Assembly: GCF_019623905.1 (NCBI RefSeq)
Contig: NZ_CP069370.1
Coordinates: forward strand, 124,001 to 188,000
Length of the DNA: 64,000 nucleotides
Reading direction: 5' to 3'
Origin: Neotabrizicola shimadae
GTDB taxonomy: Bacteria; Pseudomonadota; Alphaproteobacteria; Rhodobacterales; Rhodobacteraceae
The translations under genes were made by a program, and so were the position numbers. The notes under the pieces are model-generated. The model was not told the DNA's origin, made no database searches, and saw only the letters and a list, made by a program, of their open reading frames with translations. Shown one piece after another: positions 57,513-64,000 of this stretch. Every line of letters begins with the position of its first letter. The stretch's first letter is position 1.

Positions 57513-57554
57513 GGCGCCATCGTAGACCCGCGGGCGCGCCGGCGGAAGGCCGGC

Positions 57555-58982
57555 TCAGTACCGGAACTGAAGGCGTACCGGCTTGCCTTGCCGCACGAGG
57601 TCGATCCGCCAGCGGCGGTCGCCCGACAGGGCCAGCGTCTCGACATCGGCGGTCGAGCCGACTTCGGCGCCGTTGATGGCCAGGATCAGGTCGCCCGCAC
57701 GGAAACCTGCCGCGGCGGAGGTGCGGCCGGCCTGGGTGACGACGATGCCATCGGCCTTCGGTGGCAGGTCGAGTTCTTCCAGCACCGCAGGGTTGATGCG
57801 CGCCACGGACAGACCGTCCAGCGGCGTATCGCCCGAGATGGTGCGTGCCTCGCGCGCCGGACTGTCGGGAGCGGCAATCAGCAGCACCGTGGCGCCTTGC
57901 GCCTCGCCATCCCGAAGCCAGGACACATCGACCTTGGCGCCCACGCCGCGCGTGGCTATGCGCAGCACGATCTCTTGCGGGCTGTTAACCGGTAGCCCGT
58001 CCACTTCCGTGATCACATCCCCTGCCTTGAGGCCCGCGGCAGCAAAGGGACTTTCGGGGTGCACCGAGCTTAGCACGACGCCATCGGGACGGGGCAGGCC
58101 CATTGCCTCGGCCGTGGCAGCATCGACCGCTTGGCCTGTCAGTCCGGCCCAGGGTTTGGTGAAACGGTCAGAGCCCGCCTGGGCCTGCGTGACGACTTGC
58201 GCCACCAGGTTGGCCGGAATGGCAAAACCGATGCCGAGCGAGCCACCCGTGCGGGACAGGATCGCCGTGTTGATGCCGACAAGACGGCCCTGCATGTCCA
58301 CCAATGCCCCACCGGAGTTGCCGGGATTGATAGCTGCATCGGTCTGGATGAAGGCGCCTAGCCCGTCGCCCACGGCTGTGGAGGACCTGGCAAGCCCCGA
58401 AACGATCCCCGAGGACACGGTCTGGCCAACCCCGAAGGGGTTGCCGATGGCCAGCACGAGGTCACCGACCTCGATGGCGTCGGAATCTGTGAAGGCCAGG
58501 GAGGGAAGATCGGAAGCGCCGTCCAGCTTCAGGATGGCGAGGTCGCTGTCTTCGTCTCCCAGCATGACGGTTGCGGCGTATTCGCGGCGGTCGTTCAGCA
58601 CCACGCGGATTTCGGTGGCGCTGCCGACCACATGAAAGTTGGTCACGACGATGCCATCAGACCCAACGATCACGCCGGACCCGAGCGAGTTCTGAACGCG
58701 CGGCGTGGTGGGGGCGAGGTCGCCGAACAGGCGTTCAAACAGCGGGTCGCCGGCAAAGGGGCTGGCCTTCTGATCGACCACCCGGGTTGCATAGATGTTC
58801 ACAACCGCCGGAGCAGCGGAATGGACGACCGGCGCGAAGCTGAGATCGATCTGCGCCTGGCTGGCCGGGACTGTGCTGGCGGCGTCAGGATCGGGTGCAG
58901 CGGTTTCGGCATGAAGCGCGAGGGCGGCTAGACCGGCCACGGCGACCAAGGAAACCACTGGAGCGAGACGGAGGCGGGACAT
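57555..58982 (-). CDS. degQ: DegP/DegQ-like periplasmic serine protease
   Basis: A 475-residue HtrA protease: signal peptide (MSRLRLAPVVSLVAVAGLAALALHAE), trypsin-like domain with His117 (VVTNFHVVG), Asp147 (DEDSDLAILK) and Ser223 (INPGNSGGAL), then two PDZ domains (LKAGDVITEVDGLPVNSPQE and FRAGDLILAINGAEVGS). It degrades misfolded envelope proteins. Start MSRLRL yields the signal peptide; the frame is open 50 codons further upstream without homology. Confidence 0.94.
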   Translation of the reverse strand: MSRLRLAPVVSLVAVAGLAALALHAETAAPDPDAASTVPASQAQIDLSFAPVVHSAAPAVVNIYATRVVDQKASPFAGDPLFERLFGDLAPTTPRVQNSLGSGVIVGSDGIVVTNFHVVGSATEIRVVLNDRREYAATVMLGDEDSDLAILKLDGASDLPSLAFTDSDAIEVGDLVLAIGNPFGVGQTVSSGIVSGLARSSTAVGDGLGAFIQTDAAINPGNSGGALVDMQGRLVGINTAILSRTGGSLGIGFAIPANLVAQVVTQAQAGSDRFTKPWAGLTGQAVDAATAEAMGLPRPDGVVLSSVHPESPFAAAGLKAGDVITEVDGLPVNSPQEIVLRIATRGVGAKVDVSWLRDGEAQGATVLLIAAPDSPAREARTISGDTPLDGLSVARINPAVLEELDLPPKADGIVVTQAGRTSAAAGFRAGDLILAINGAEVGSTADVETLALSGDRRWRIDLVRQGKPVRLQFRY

Positions 58983-59010
58983 GGGCAATCCGGTATGAAC
59001 TTTGCACCGG

Positions 59011-59039
59011 ACTATCGGCACGGCATTCTCGGGGAGCAA
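59011..59039 (-). promoter_or_regulatory. candidate promoter of degQ-rarA
   Basis: On the minus strand TTGCTC (59034-59039) and GATAGT (59011-59016) are separated by 17 nt, about 28 nt before the degQ ATG. This would uncouple the protease from the upstream luxI transcript. Confidence 0.45.
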
Positions 59040-59132
59040 TGGGGCCTCACGACCGATTGAACGGACGGGAGGCCCATTGGCAGGGCACGGGGGCGGATCT
59101 GCCGTGGGGACCCGGCAGACCCGGCGGGGCAA

Positions 59133-59720
59133 TCAGTGCAGCTTGGTCGCCATGCTGATTGTCACGCAGACCGACCGCGACCCGCCCATGTCAAGCACGG
59201 GACCGGCCGGCTGGCAGTCGAGCCCAACCCGCCGGGCCAGGCGGGGCGAGTGTTCCGGAATGATGCCCAGAAGCTGGGTCGCGCCCAGGGTGCGGGCCGA
59301 GATCACCATCTCGTGGATGAGCTGCATCTGGACACGCAGTCGGTCGCCCGCCGGAACCGCATCGGACACGAAGACGCGGCTGGATTCCCAGATGTTGGGG
59401 TCGACCGGCGCCGGGAAGTTCAGAAGGGTGTCCGGAATCGTCTCCAGCAATCCACGCTGCGCATCGCGGATCATGTAGGAGTAGATCCCGCAGCGGTGCG
59501 TGGTCGGTGTCAGCCGAACACCGGCCAGGACCTCGCCGCGTTCATGCACGGCCACCCACCGGCTGGCGGGCGTGTCGTACTGGTCGAACTCCATCCCATC
59601 TGCCTCGGGAAGATCCCATCCGGCCATGCGGATGAAGGTCTTGTGCCGCGCGCGAAACAGGTTCGCGAAAAGCATCCCGTGGTTGTGGATGTTGTCGTAG
59701 GAAAGGGTCGTAACTTCCAT
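59133..59720 (-). CDS. luxI: acyl-homoserine-lactone synthase, LuxI family
   Basis: A 195-residue autoinducer synthase that joins an acyl chain from acyl-ACP to S-adenosylmethionine. Family residues are visible in the N-terminal RARHKTFIRMAGWDLPEADGMEFDQYDTPASRWV (conserved Arg, Phe, Trp and Asp), VLAGVRLTPTTHRCGIYSYMIRD and WESSRVFV (SSR signature). AAGGAGA lies 8 nt upstream of the ATG. It follows luxR after 56 nt in the same direction. The acyl chain made cannot be read from sequence. Confidence 0.92.
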   Translation of the reverse strand: MEVTTLSYDNIHNHGMLFANLFRARHKTFIRMAGWDLPEADGMEFDQYDTPASRWVAVHERGEVLAGVRLTPTTHRCGIYSYMIRDAQRGLLETIPDTLLNFPAPVDPNIWESSRVFVSDAVPAGDRLRVQMQLIHEMVISARTLGATQLLGIIPEHSPRLARRVGLDCQPAGPVLDMGGSRSVCVTISMATKLH

Positions 59721-59776
59721 CGTCGTTTCTCCTTCTCAGGGGCCAAGTAGAACCTGTGAAGGGGACCGGCGCGGGC

Positions 59777-60388
59777 TTAGAGCAGGCGGTATTCGCGCGC
59801 CTTTCTGATCGCTTCCGACGTGGTCCGCGCCTCAAGCCGGATGCGCGCACTTTGCAGGCGCGCCTTGAGGGCGCTTTCCGATATGCCGAGTTTCGCCGCC
59901 GCTGCCGTGTGCCTGTCCCCATTGGCTAGGCATTGCAACGCCTCGATCTGAGCTCGTGTCAGTTCCGAGGGTGGCTTTGCCTCGATATGCAGCCTGATGG
60001 TCAGCTCCTTGAGCTGGTCCAGCTCCTCGTCGGAAAACTCCCGGTCGGACCGGCTGATGCCAACGATGGAACGCGAGGTGATGGGCCCATAGGATGAGAC
60101 GGCGCCAAACTTGAGCCCGTGGGCGGCGGCCTTCTTCATGACCCCGAAGGGGTCGGGCAGCGGAATTGAACTCCACCTCGTCGTACCTTCCACGCCGACG
60201 CCCCAGAAGACGAGGGGGTCGCGGAGGTAGTACGAGTGGCTGTTGTAGACTTCTACCCAAGCCTCCGGGTAGGAGCTGCGATAAACAAGCGGAGTGGCAA
60301 ATCGGATGTGAAGGCCGACCGTGTATCCCATCGGGGCCAATTCTTCGAGCTGTTCGAGCAACACCAACACTGCCTTTCGCTCTGACAT
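59777..60388 (-). CDS. luxR: LuxR-family autoinducer-responsive regulator
   Basis: A 203-residue regulator with an N-terminal autoinducer-binding domain (MGYTVGLHIRFATPLVYRSSYPEAWVEVYNSHSYYLRDPLVFWGV..., with the Trp/Tyr/Asp pocket pattern of the family) and a C-terminal helix-turn-helix (LTRAQIEALQCLANGDRHTAAAAKLGISESALKARLQSARIRLEARTTSEAIRKA). It is shorter than the usual ~240 residues. ATG at 60388 is preferred over a GTG one codon upstream for spacing from GGGGCG. It is paired with luxI downstream. Confidence 0.9.
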   Translation of the reverse strand: MSERKAVLVLLEQLEELAPMGYTVGLHIRFATPLVYRSSYPEAWVEVYNSHSYYLRDPLVFWGVGVEGTTRWSSIPLPDPFGVMKKAAAHGLKFGAVSSYGPITSRSIVGISRSDREFSDEELDQLKELTIRLHIEAKPPSELTRAQIEALQCLANGDRHTAAAAKLGISESALKARLQSARIRLEARTTSEAIRKAREYRLL

Positions 60389-60430
60389 CACATCGCCCCA
60401 CCGACGGGGAATTTCCTTTCTACTCTAGAT

Positions 60431-60460
60431 TGTTATCCAACGGGTAACAGTCCAGCGCAA
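60431..60460 (-). promoter_or_regulatory. luxR promoter with overlapping lux-box-like inverted repeat
   Basis: On the minus strand TTGCGC (60455-60460) and GATAAC (60432-60437) are 17 nt apart. The inverted repeat TGTTA-N9-TAACA (60431-60449) covers the -10 and half the spacer. A regulator bound here would block RNA polymerase, so repression of luxR-luxI until ligand appears is plausible. No matching box precedes luxI itself. Confidence 0.45.
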
Positions 60461-60516
60461 GGTGAATGTTACGTTGCGCATCTTGCTTCGATAGCATTGC
60501 CGCCACGGAACGCAAA

Positions 60517-60540
60517 AGGCCCGCCGTGATCGGCGGGCCT
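60517..60540 (-). terminator. alpha-operon terminator
   Basis: AGGCCCGCCG-ATCA-CGGCGGGCCT followed by TTTTGCG on the minus strand, 23 nt past rplQ. This is a strong intrinsic terminator that closes the secY-rplQ transcription unit. Confidence 0.88.
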
Positions 60541-60562
60541 GAAATGCCGTTCGGAGCCTGAC

Positions 60563-60973
60563 TCAGGCTTCTGCCGCTTCGGTACGAGCGTGGTCCGCTG
60601 CGCCTTTGGCCGACGGGTCGCGGTCAACGAATTCGATGATCGCCATCGGCGCCATGTCGCCATAACGGAAACCGGCCTTGAGAACGCGGACGTAGCCGCC
60701 GGCGCGTTCCTTGTAACGCGGCCCCAGAATCTCGAAGAGACGCGCGACGTGGCGGTCTTCCTTCAGCTGCGACGCAGCTTGGCGGCGAGCGTGCATGTCG
60801 CCGCGCTTGGCCAGAGTGATCAGCTTTTCGATGATCGGGCGCAGTTCCTTGGCCTTGGGCAGGGTGGTCTTGATCTGCTCGTGTTCGATGAGCGAGCCTG
60901 CCATGTTGGCGAACAGCGCCTTGCGGTGTTCGTGGGTACGGTTCAGGCGGCGGTAACCGCGGGCGTGACGCAT
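60563..60973 (-). CDS. rplQ: 50S ribosomal protein L17
   Basis: A 136-residue product beginning [58 protein letters not shown], the conserved core of L17, which sits near the peptide exit on the large subunit. The C-terminal [20 protein letters not shown] extension is common in alphaproteobacteria. It ends the alpha operon. Confidence 0.98.
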   Translation of the reverse strand: MRHARGYRRLNRTHEHRKALFANMAGSLIEHEQIKTTLPKAKELRPIIEKLITLAKRGDMHARRQAASQLKEDRHVARLFEILGPRYKERAGGYVRVLKAGFRYGDMAPMAIIEFVDRDPSAKGAADHARTEAAEA

Positions 60974-61007
60974 GATGATCTCCTAACGTCGTGTTTTGCT
61001 TTGTGTT

Positions 61008-61104
61008 GCGGCCCGTGCGTGCGGGCCGCGTCGTTGGGGCGGATTGCCCTGGAGTTCCCCGGATGGCCGGGCATTTTTGGTTCGGGCGGGGCGAAACCCC
61101 GCCC
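61008..61104 (-). other. two intercistronic hairpins between rpoA and rplQ
   Basis: GCGGCCCG/CGGGCCGC (61008-61029, 8-bp stem) and GGGCGGGG/CCCCGCCC (61084-61104, 8-bp stem) lie in the 136-nt gap. The second is 6 nt behind the rpoA stop and is followed on the minus strand by GAACCAAAAATG, so it is not a U-tract terminator. They may mark RNA processing or balance rpoA against rplQ. Confidence 0.5.
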
Positions 61105-61109
61105 GGCGA

Positions 61110-62126
61110 TCAGAACTGGTCCTCGAACCGCTTTGCGAGATCCTCGATGTTCTCCGGCGGCCAGTCCTCGACTTCCATGCCGAGGTGCAGGCCCATGCCC
61201 GAGAGCACTTCCTTGATCTCGTTCAGCGACTTGCGGCCGAAGTTCGGGGTGCGGAGCATTTCCGCCTCGGTCTTCTGGATAAGGTCGCCGATGTAGACGA
61301 TGTTGTCGTTCTTCAGGCAGTTCGCCGAACGGACCGAAAGCTCAAGCTCGTCCACCTTCTTCAGGAGGAGCGGGTTGAACTCCAGACCCGCATCAAGCTC
61401 CTGCTTGGAAGCCGATTCGGGTTCGTCGAAGTTGACGAAGATCGCCAGCTGGTCCTGGAGGATGCGTGCCGCATAGGCCACGGCATCATCGGGGGTCAGC
61501 GACCCGTCAGTCTCGATCTTCATGGTCAGCTTGTCGTAGTCAAGCACCTGACCCTCACGGGTGGGCTGCACTTCGTAGCTGACCTTCTTGACCGGCGAGT
61601 AGATCGCGTCGATCGGGATCAGGCCGATCGGCGCATCTTCAGGGCGGTTCTTGTCTGCCGAAACATAGCCCTTGCCGGTGTTGACCGTCAGTTCCATGAA
61701 CACGTCGGCGCCGTCATCCAGGTGACAGATGACGTGGTCGCGGTTCAGGATCTCGATGCCGTTGGTTTCCGAGATGTCGCCGGCTGTAACGACGCCCGGC
61801 CCCTTGGCCGAAATCGACAGGCGTTTCGGCCCCTCGACTTCCATCTTCAGACGCACGCCCTTCAGGTTCAGAACGATGTCGGTCACGTCCTCGCGGACAC
61901 CAGCCACCGAGGAGAACTCGTGCAGGACATTGTCGATCTGAATCGAGGTGATGGCCGCGCCTTGCAGCGAGGACAAGAGCACCCGGCGCAGCGCGTTGCC
62001 GAGCGTCAGGCCGAAGCCCCGCTCCAGCGGTTCGGCGATGACGGTCGCGGTACGCGACGGGTCAGCGCCGGGCTTCACGACCAGCTGGGCCGGCTTGATA
62101 AGTTCCTGCCAGTTCTTGTGGATCAT
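61110..62126 (-). CDS. rpoA: RNA polymerase alpha subunit
   Basis: A 338-residue subunit that nucleates RNA polymerase assembly and contacts activators. The N-terminal domain has [26 protein letters not shown]. The C-terminal domain has [53 protein letters not shown], which binds UP elements and activators. Length is as usual for alphaproteobacteria. Confidence 0.98.
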   Translation of the reverse strand: MIHKNWQELIKPAQLVVKPGADPSRTATVIAEPLERGFGLTLGNALRRVLLSSLQGAAITSIQIDNVLHEFSSVAGVREDVTDIVLNLKGVRLKMEVEGPKRLSISAKGPGVVTAGDISETNGIEILNRDHVICHLDDGADVFMELTVNTGKGYVSADKNRPEDAPIGLIPIDAIYSPVKKVSYEVQPTREGQVLDYDKLTMKIETDGSLTPDDAVAYAARILQDQLAIFVNFDEPESASKQELDAGLEFNPLLLKKVDELELSVRSANCLKNDNIVYIGDLIQKTEAEMLRTPNFGRKSLNEIKEVLSGMGLHLGMEVEDWPPENIEDLAKRFEDQF

Positions 62127-62199
62127 GCGACTGCCTCCATTCTTGTCTCTGGCCCATGTCCGTAAGCCAGCGACGCCCGAGGATCTTCAATACGAAAAT

Positions 62200-62224
62200 C
62201 GGGCCGTGCCACTGGCACAGCCCG
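62200..62224 (-). other. intercistronic hairpin between rpsK and rpoA
   Basis: CGGGC, GTGCCA, TGGCAC and GCCCG are arranged as a nearly perfect hairpin in the 115-nt gap, 17 nt behind the rpsK stop codon. There is no U-tract. It probably has a processing or stability role. Confidence 0.4.
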
Positions 62225-62241
62225 ACACCAAACAGCTCGCG

Positions 62242-62637
62242 TCAGACGCGGCGGCGCTTCGGGGGACGGCAGCCGTTGTGGGCAAGCGGCGTCACGTCGC
62301 GGATCGAGGTGATGTTGAAACCCACGGCGGCCAGCGCGCGCAGCGCCGATTCGCGGCCCGAACCCGGGCCCTGTACTTCGACTTCCAGCGTCTTCACGCC
62401 ATGTTCCTGCGCCTTGCGGCCCGCGTCTTCAGCGGCCATCTGGGCAGCGTAGGGGGTCGACTTGCGCGAACCCTTGAAGCCCATAGTACCGGCGGACGAC
62501 CAGGAGATCGCGTTGCCCTGAACGTCAGAAATCAGGATCTTGGTGTTGTTGAAGCTGGAGTTCACATGAGCAACGCCCGCGGCGATGTTCTTGCGCTCTT
62601 TCTTCTTGGTGCGGGTGGTCTTGGTATCACGTGCCAT
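62242..62637 (-). CDS. rpsK: 30S ribosomal protein S11
   Basis: A 131-residue product with the S11 core: [51 protein letters not shown] and C-terminal [19 protein letters not shown]11 lies in the platform of the small subunit. The gene follows rpsM by 15 nt. Confidence 0.98.
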   Translation of the reverse strand: MARDTKTTRTKKKERKNIAAGVAHVNSSFNNTKILISDVQGNAISWSSAGTMGFKGSRKSTPYAAQMAAEDAGRKAQEHGVKTLEVEVQGPGSGRESALRALAAVGFNITSIRDVTPLAHNGCRPPKRRRV

Positions 62638-62652
62638 TGATCTGCCCTTCCC

Positions 62653-63021
62653 TTACTTCTTCTTGCCGGCGATCGGCTTGGCCGGGCCCTTGCGGGTGCG
62701 GGCATTGGTATGGGTGCGCTGGCCGCGCACGGGCAGGTTGCGGCGATGGCGCAGGCCGCGATAGCAGCCAAGGTCCATCAGGCGCTTGATGTTCATGGAA
62801 ACTTCACGGCGCAGGTCGCCCTCGACGGTGAAGTTCGCATCAATGTACTCGCGGATCGCCAGCACTTCGGCGTCGGTCAGCTGGTTCACGCGGCGGGCAA
62901 CGTCGATCTTCAACGCGTCGCAGATCTGCTGCGCAAAGTGCGCGCCGATGCCGTGGATGTACTGAAGCGCAATCGGAACGCGCTTTTGAGTCGGGATGTT
63001 AACGCCGGCAATACGTGCCAA
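62653..63021 (-). CDS. rpsM: 30S ribosomal protein S13
   Basis: A 122-residue product: [26 protein letters not shown]...[37 protein letters not shown]13 contacts P-site tRNA and the large subunit in the head of the 30S. Length and wording match the family. It lies 173 nt after adk; that gap holds two small hairpins but no clear gene. Confidence 0.98.
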   Translation of the reverse strand: MARIAGVNIPTQKRVPIALQYIHGIGAHFAQQICDALKIDVARRVNQLTDAEVLAIREYIDANFTVEGDLRREVSMNIKRLMDLGCYRGLRHRRNLPVRGQRTHTNARTRKGPAKPIAGKKK

Positions 63022-63194
63022 GGCTTATTCCTTTCGTTGCGGTTCCGTAGCACCAGAACCTTTTTTCACAACCCGCGGTACCTAAGCCCCGCGAACCTTC
63101 TTCCCCGAATGGGGATGCCCGCGACTCGGGAGACCCGCAGGACGCCGTGCTTTATGGGCTTTTCCGCGGCCCGTCAAGGCCGCGAACCCAGGAT

Positions 63195-63845
63195 TCAGGA
63201 CTTGTCAAGAACTTTGGCGATTGCAGCGGAAACCGCGTCCACTTCGCCAAGACCATCGACGGTGGAAAGCTTGCCCTTGGCGTAATAGTAGCCGATCAGG
63301 GGCGAGGTCTTCTTGTAGTATTCCATGAGGCGCGTCTTCAGCGCGTCCTCGTTGTCATCGGCTCGCCGCTTCAGGATGGTCGAACCGCAAACATCGCAGG
63401 AGCCCGTCACCCTGGTCGGACGAGTACGGTCATGATAGACCTCGCCGCAATTGCCGCAGGTAAAGCGACCAGTGATGCGGGCCACGAGCGCCGAGTCGTC
63501 CACCTGCATCTCGATCACGGCGTCCAGCGACTGCCCTGTCTGGGCAAGCAGTTCACCCAAGGCATCTGCCTGCTTGAGCGTCCGCGGGAAGCCGTCGAAT
63601 ATGAAGCCGCCGTGCGACAGGTCATCCAGTCTTTCGCGGATAAGGCCGATCACGATCTCATCCGTCACCAGATCGCCACGGTCCATGACTTCGGCGACGC
63701 GCTTTCCCATCTCTGTGCCGGAGGTGCGGGCATCGCGCAACATGTCACCGGTGGACAGTTGCACCATGCCGCGCTCTTCAACGAGCCGTTTGGCCTGAGT
63801 CCCCTTGCCCGCTCCCGGCGGTCCCAGCAGGATGATGTTCGTCAT
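63195..63845 (-). CDS. adk: adenylate kinase, zinc-type lid
   Basis: Adk interconverts ATP, ADP and AMP. The 216-residue product has the P-loop GPPGAGKGT (8-16), the AMP-binding [17 protein letters not shown], and a lid with four cysteines ([12 protein letters not shown]...GSCDVCG) that bind structural zinc, a form more common outside the enterobacteria. GGGGGG precedes the ATG. It sits between secY and rpsM, a conserved position. Confidence 0.97.
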   Translation of the reverse strand: MTNIILLGPPGAGKGTQAKRLVEERGMVQLSTGDMLRDARTSGTEMGKRVAEVMDRGDLVTDEIVIGLIRERLDDLSHGGFIFDGFPRTLKQADALGELLAQTGQSLDAVIEMQVDDSALVARITGRFTCGNCGEVYHDRTRPTRVTGSCDVCGSTILKRRADDNEDALKTRLMEYYKKTSPLIGYYYAKGKLSTVDGLGEVDAVSAAIAKVLDKS

Positions 63846-63855
63846 CGGCCCCCCT

Positions 63856-64000
63856 TCAGCGCCGCGCCGGCGCCTTGGGCGCAGACCGCTTCTTGCCGCG
63901 CAGTTGCGACTTCTCGATCAGGCCCTCGTACTGGTGTGCCAGCAGGTGAGATTGAATCTGGTTGATCGTGTCCATCGTGACCGAAACGACGATCAGTACC
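63856..64000 (-). CDS. secY: protein translocase subunit SecY, C-terminal end only
   Basis: The minus strand encodes a terminal stretch of SecY reading [20 protein letters not shown], then [17 protein letters not shown], then a basic tail and TGA. This is the last transmembrane helix and cytoplasmic tail of the protein-conducting channel. The rest lies beyond the right edge. adk starts 10 nt after the stop. Confidence 0.93.
   Translation of the reverse strand, partial: VLIVVSVTMDTINQIQSHLLAHQYEGLIEKSQLRGKKRSAPKAPARR

Noticed and set aside
59042-59075. GGGCCTC/GAGGCCC hairpin behind luxI as terminator
   Set aside because: Only 7 bp with a 20-nt loop and no T-tract; support too weak for a feature.

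Overview
The window comes from a high-GC alphaproteobacterial chromosome, most likely Rhodobacterales/Rhodobacteraceae (relatives of Rhodobacter, Gemmobacter or Tabrizicola). Reasons: the secY-adk-rpsM-rpsK-rpoA-rplQ block, the infA-maf-short RNase G-yacG order, a tol-pal cluster joined to cpoB-tilS-ftsH, a polyol operon arranged as in Rhodobacter sphaeroides (SmoEFGK, SmoS, MtlK types), a LuxR/LuxI pair, and frequent GTG/TTG starts. It is mostly core chromosome with a few accessory genes. I see no insertion sequence, prophage, CRISPR array or rRNA.

Layout. 0.1-3.7 kb: tuf, an outer-membrane-type lipoprotein and an orphan cytochrome P450. 3.7-9.2 kb: RTX protein 1, infA-maf-rng-yacG, tRNA-Phe and RTX protein 2. 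9.4-12.5 kb: parC and a divergent SH3-domain protein. 12.6-21.6 kb: SDR, HAD and SorC-type regulator, then the polyol ABC transporter with sorbitol and mannitol dehydrogenases. 21.9-24.5 kb: RTX protein 3, with a near-identical 333-bp internal tandem repeat. 24.6-31.8 kb: msrA, a geranylgeranyl-reductase-like flavoprotein, prmA, a small membrane protein, a DUF1127 protein, ruvC-ruvA-htpX-ruvB. 31.8-34.9 kb: RTX protein 4, an uncharacterised gene overlapping a DUF2161 nuclease-like gene, and creA. 35-44.8 kb: ybgC-tolQRAB-pal-cpoB-tilS-ftsH and a methyltransferase. 44.8-47.6 kb: fhs-folD (one-carbon metabolism) behind a structured leader. 47.7-56.1 kb: membrane LytTR regulator, Mo-cofactor-fold protein, selO, a flavin/FeS oxidoreductase with a nitrilase-family amidase, a LuxR-type regulator, TetR and HXXEE proteins. 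56.2-60.4 kb: luxR-luxI, degQ-like protease and rarA. 60.5-64 kb: ribosomal/alpha-operon end.

How the parts relate. The polyol operon takes up and oxidises hexitols under a SorC-type regulator. The tol-pal block maintains the envelope. ruvCAB and rarA handle recombination intermediates. luxR-luxI supplies quorum sensing. Four RTX genes lie singly among housekeeping genes, with no type I secretion genes nearby.

Most unusual observation. A 74-nt intergenic element occurs three times (9418-9491, 21629-21702, 56129-56202). Each copy lies directly behind a stop codon (parC, mtlK, rarA), in the same orientation as its gene and with identical internal spacing. It starts with a 20-nt SacI-centred palindrome and ends in a TTAACTYGG block that resembles a CtrA box. 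I do not recognise it as a described element. A second, looser repeat family (G-rich hairpin plus CCCGTGGGATA) occurs at 46.7 and 53.7 kb.
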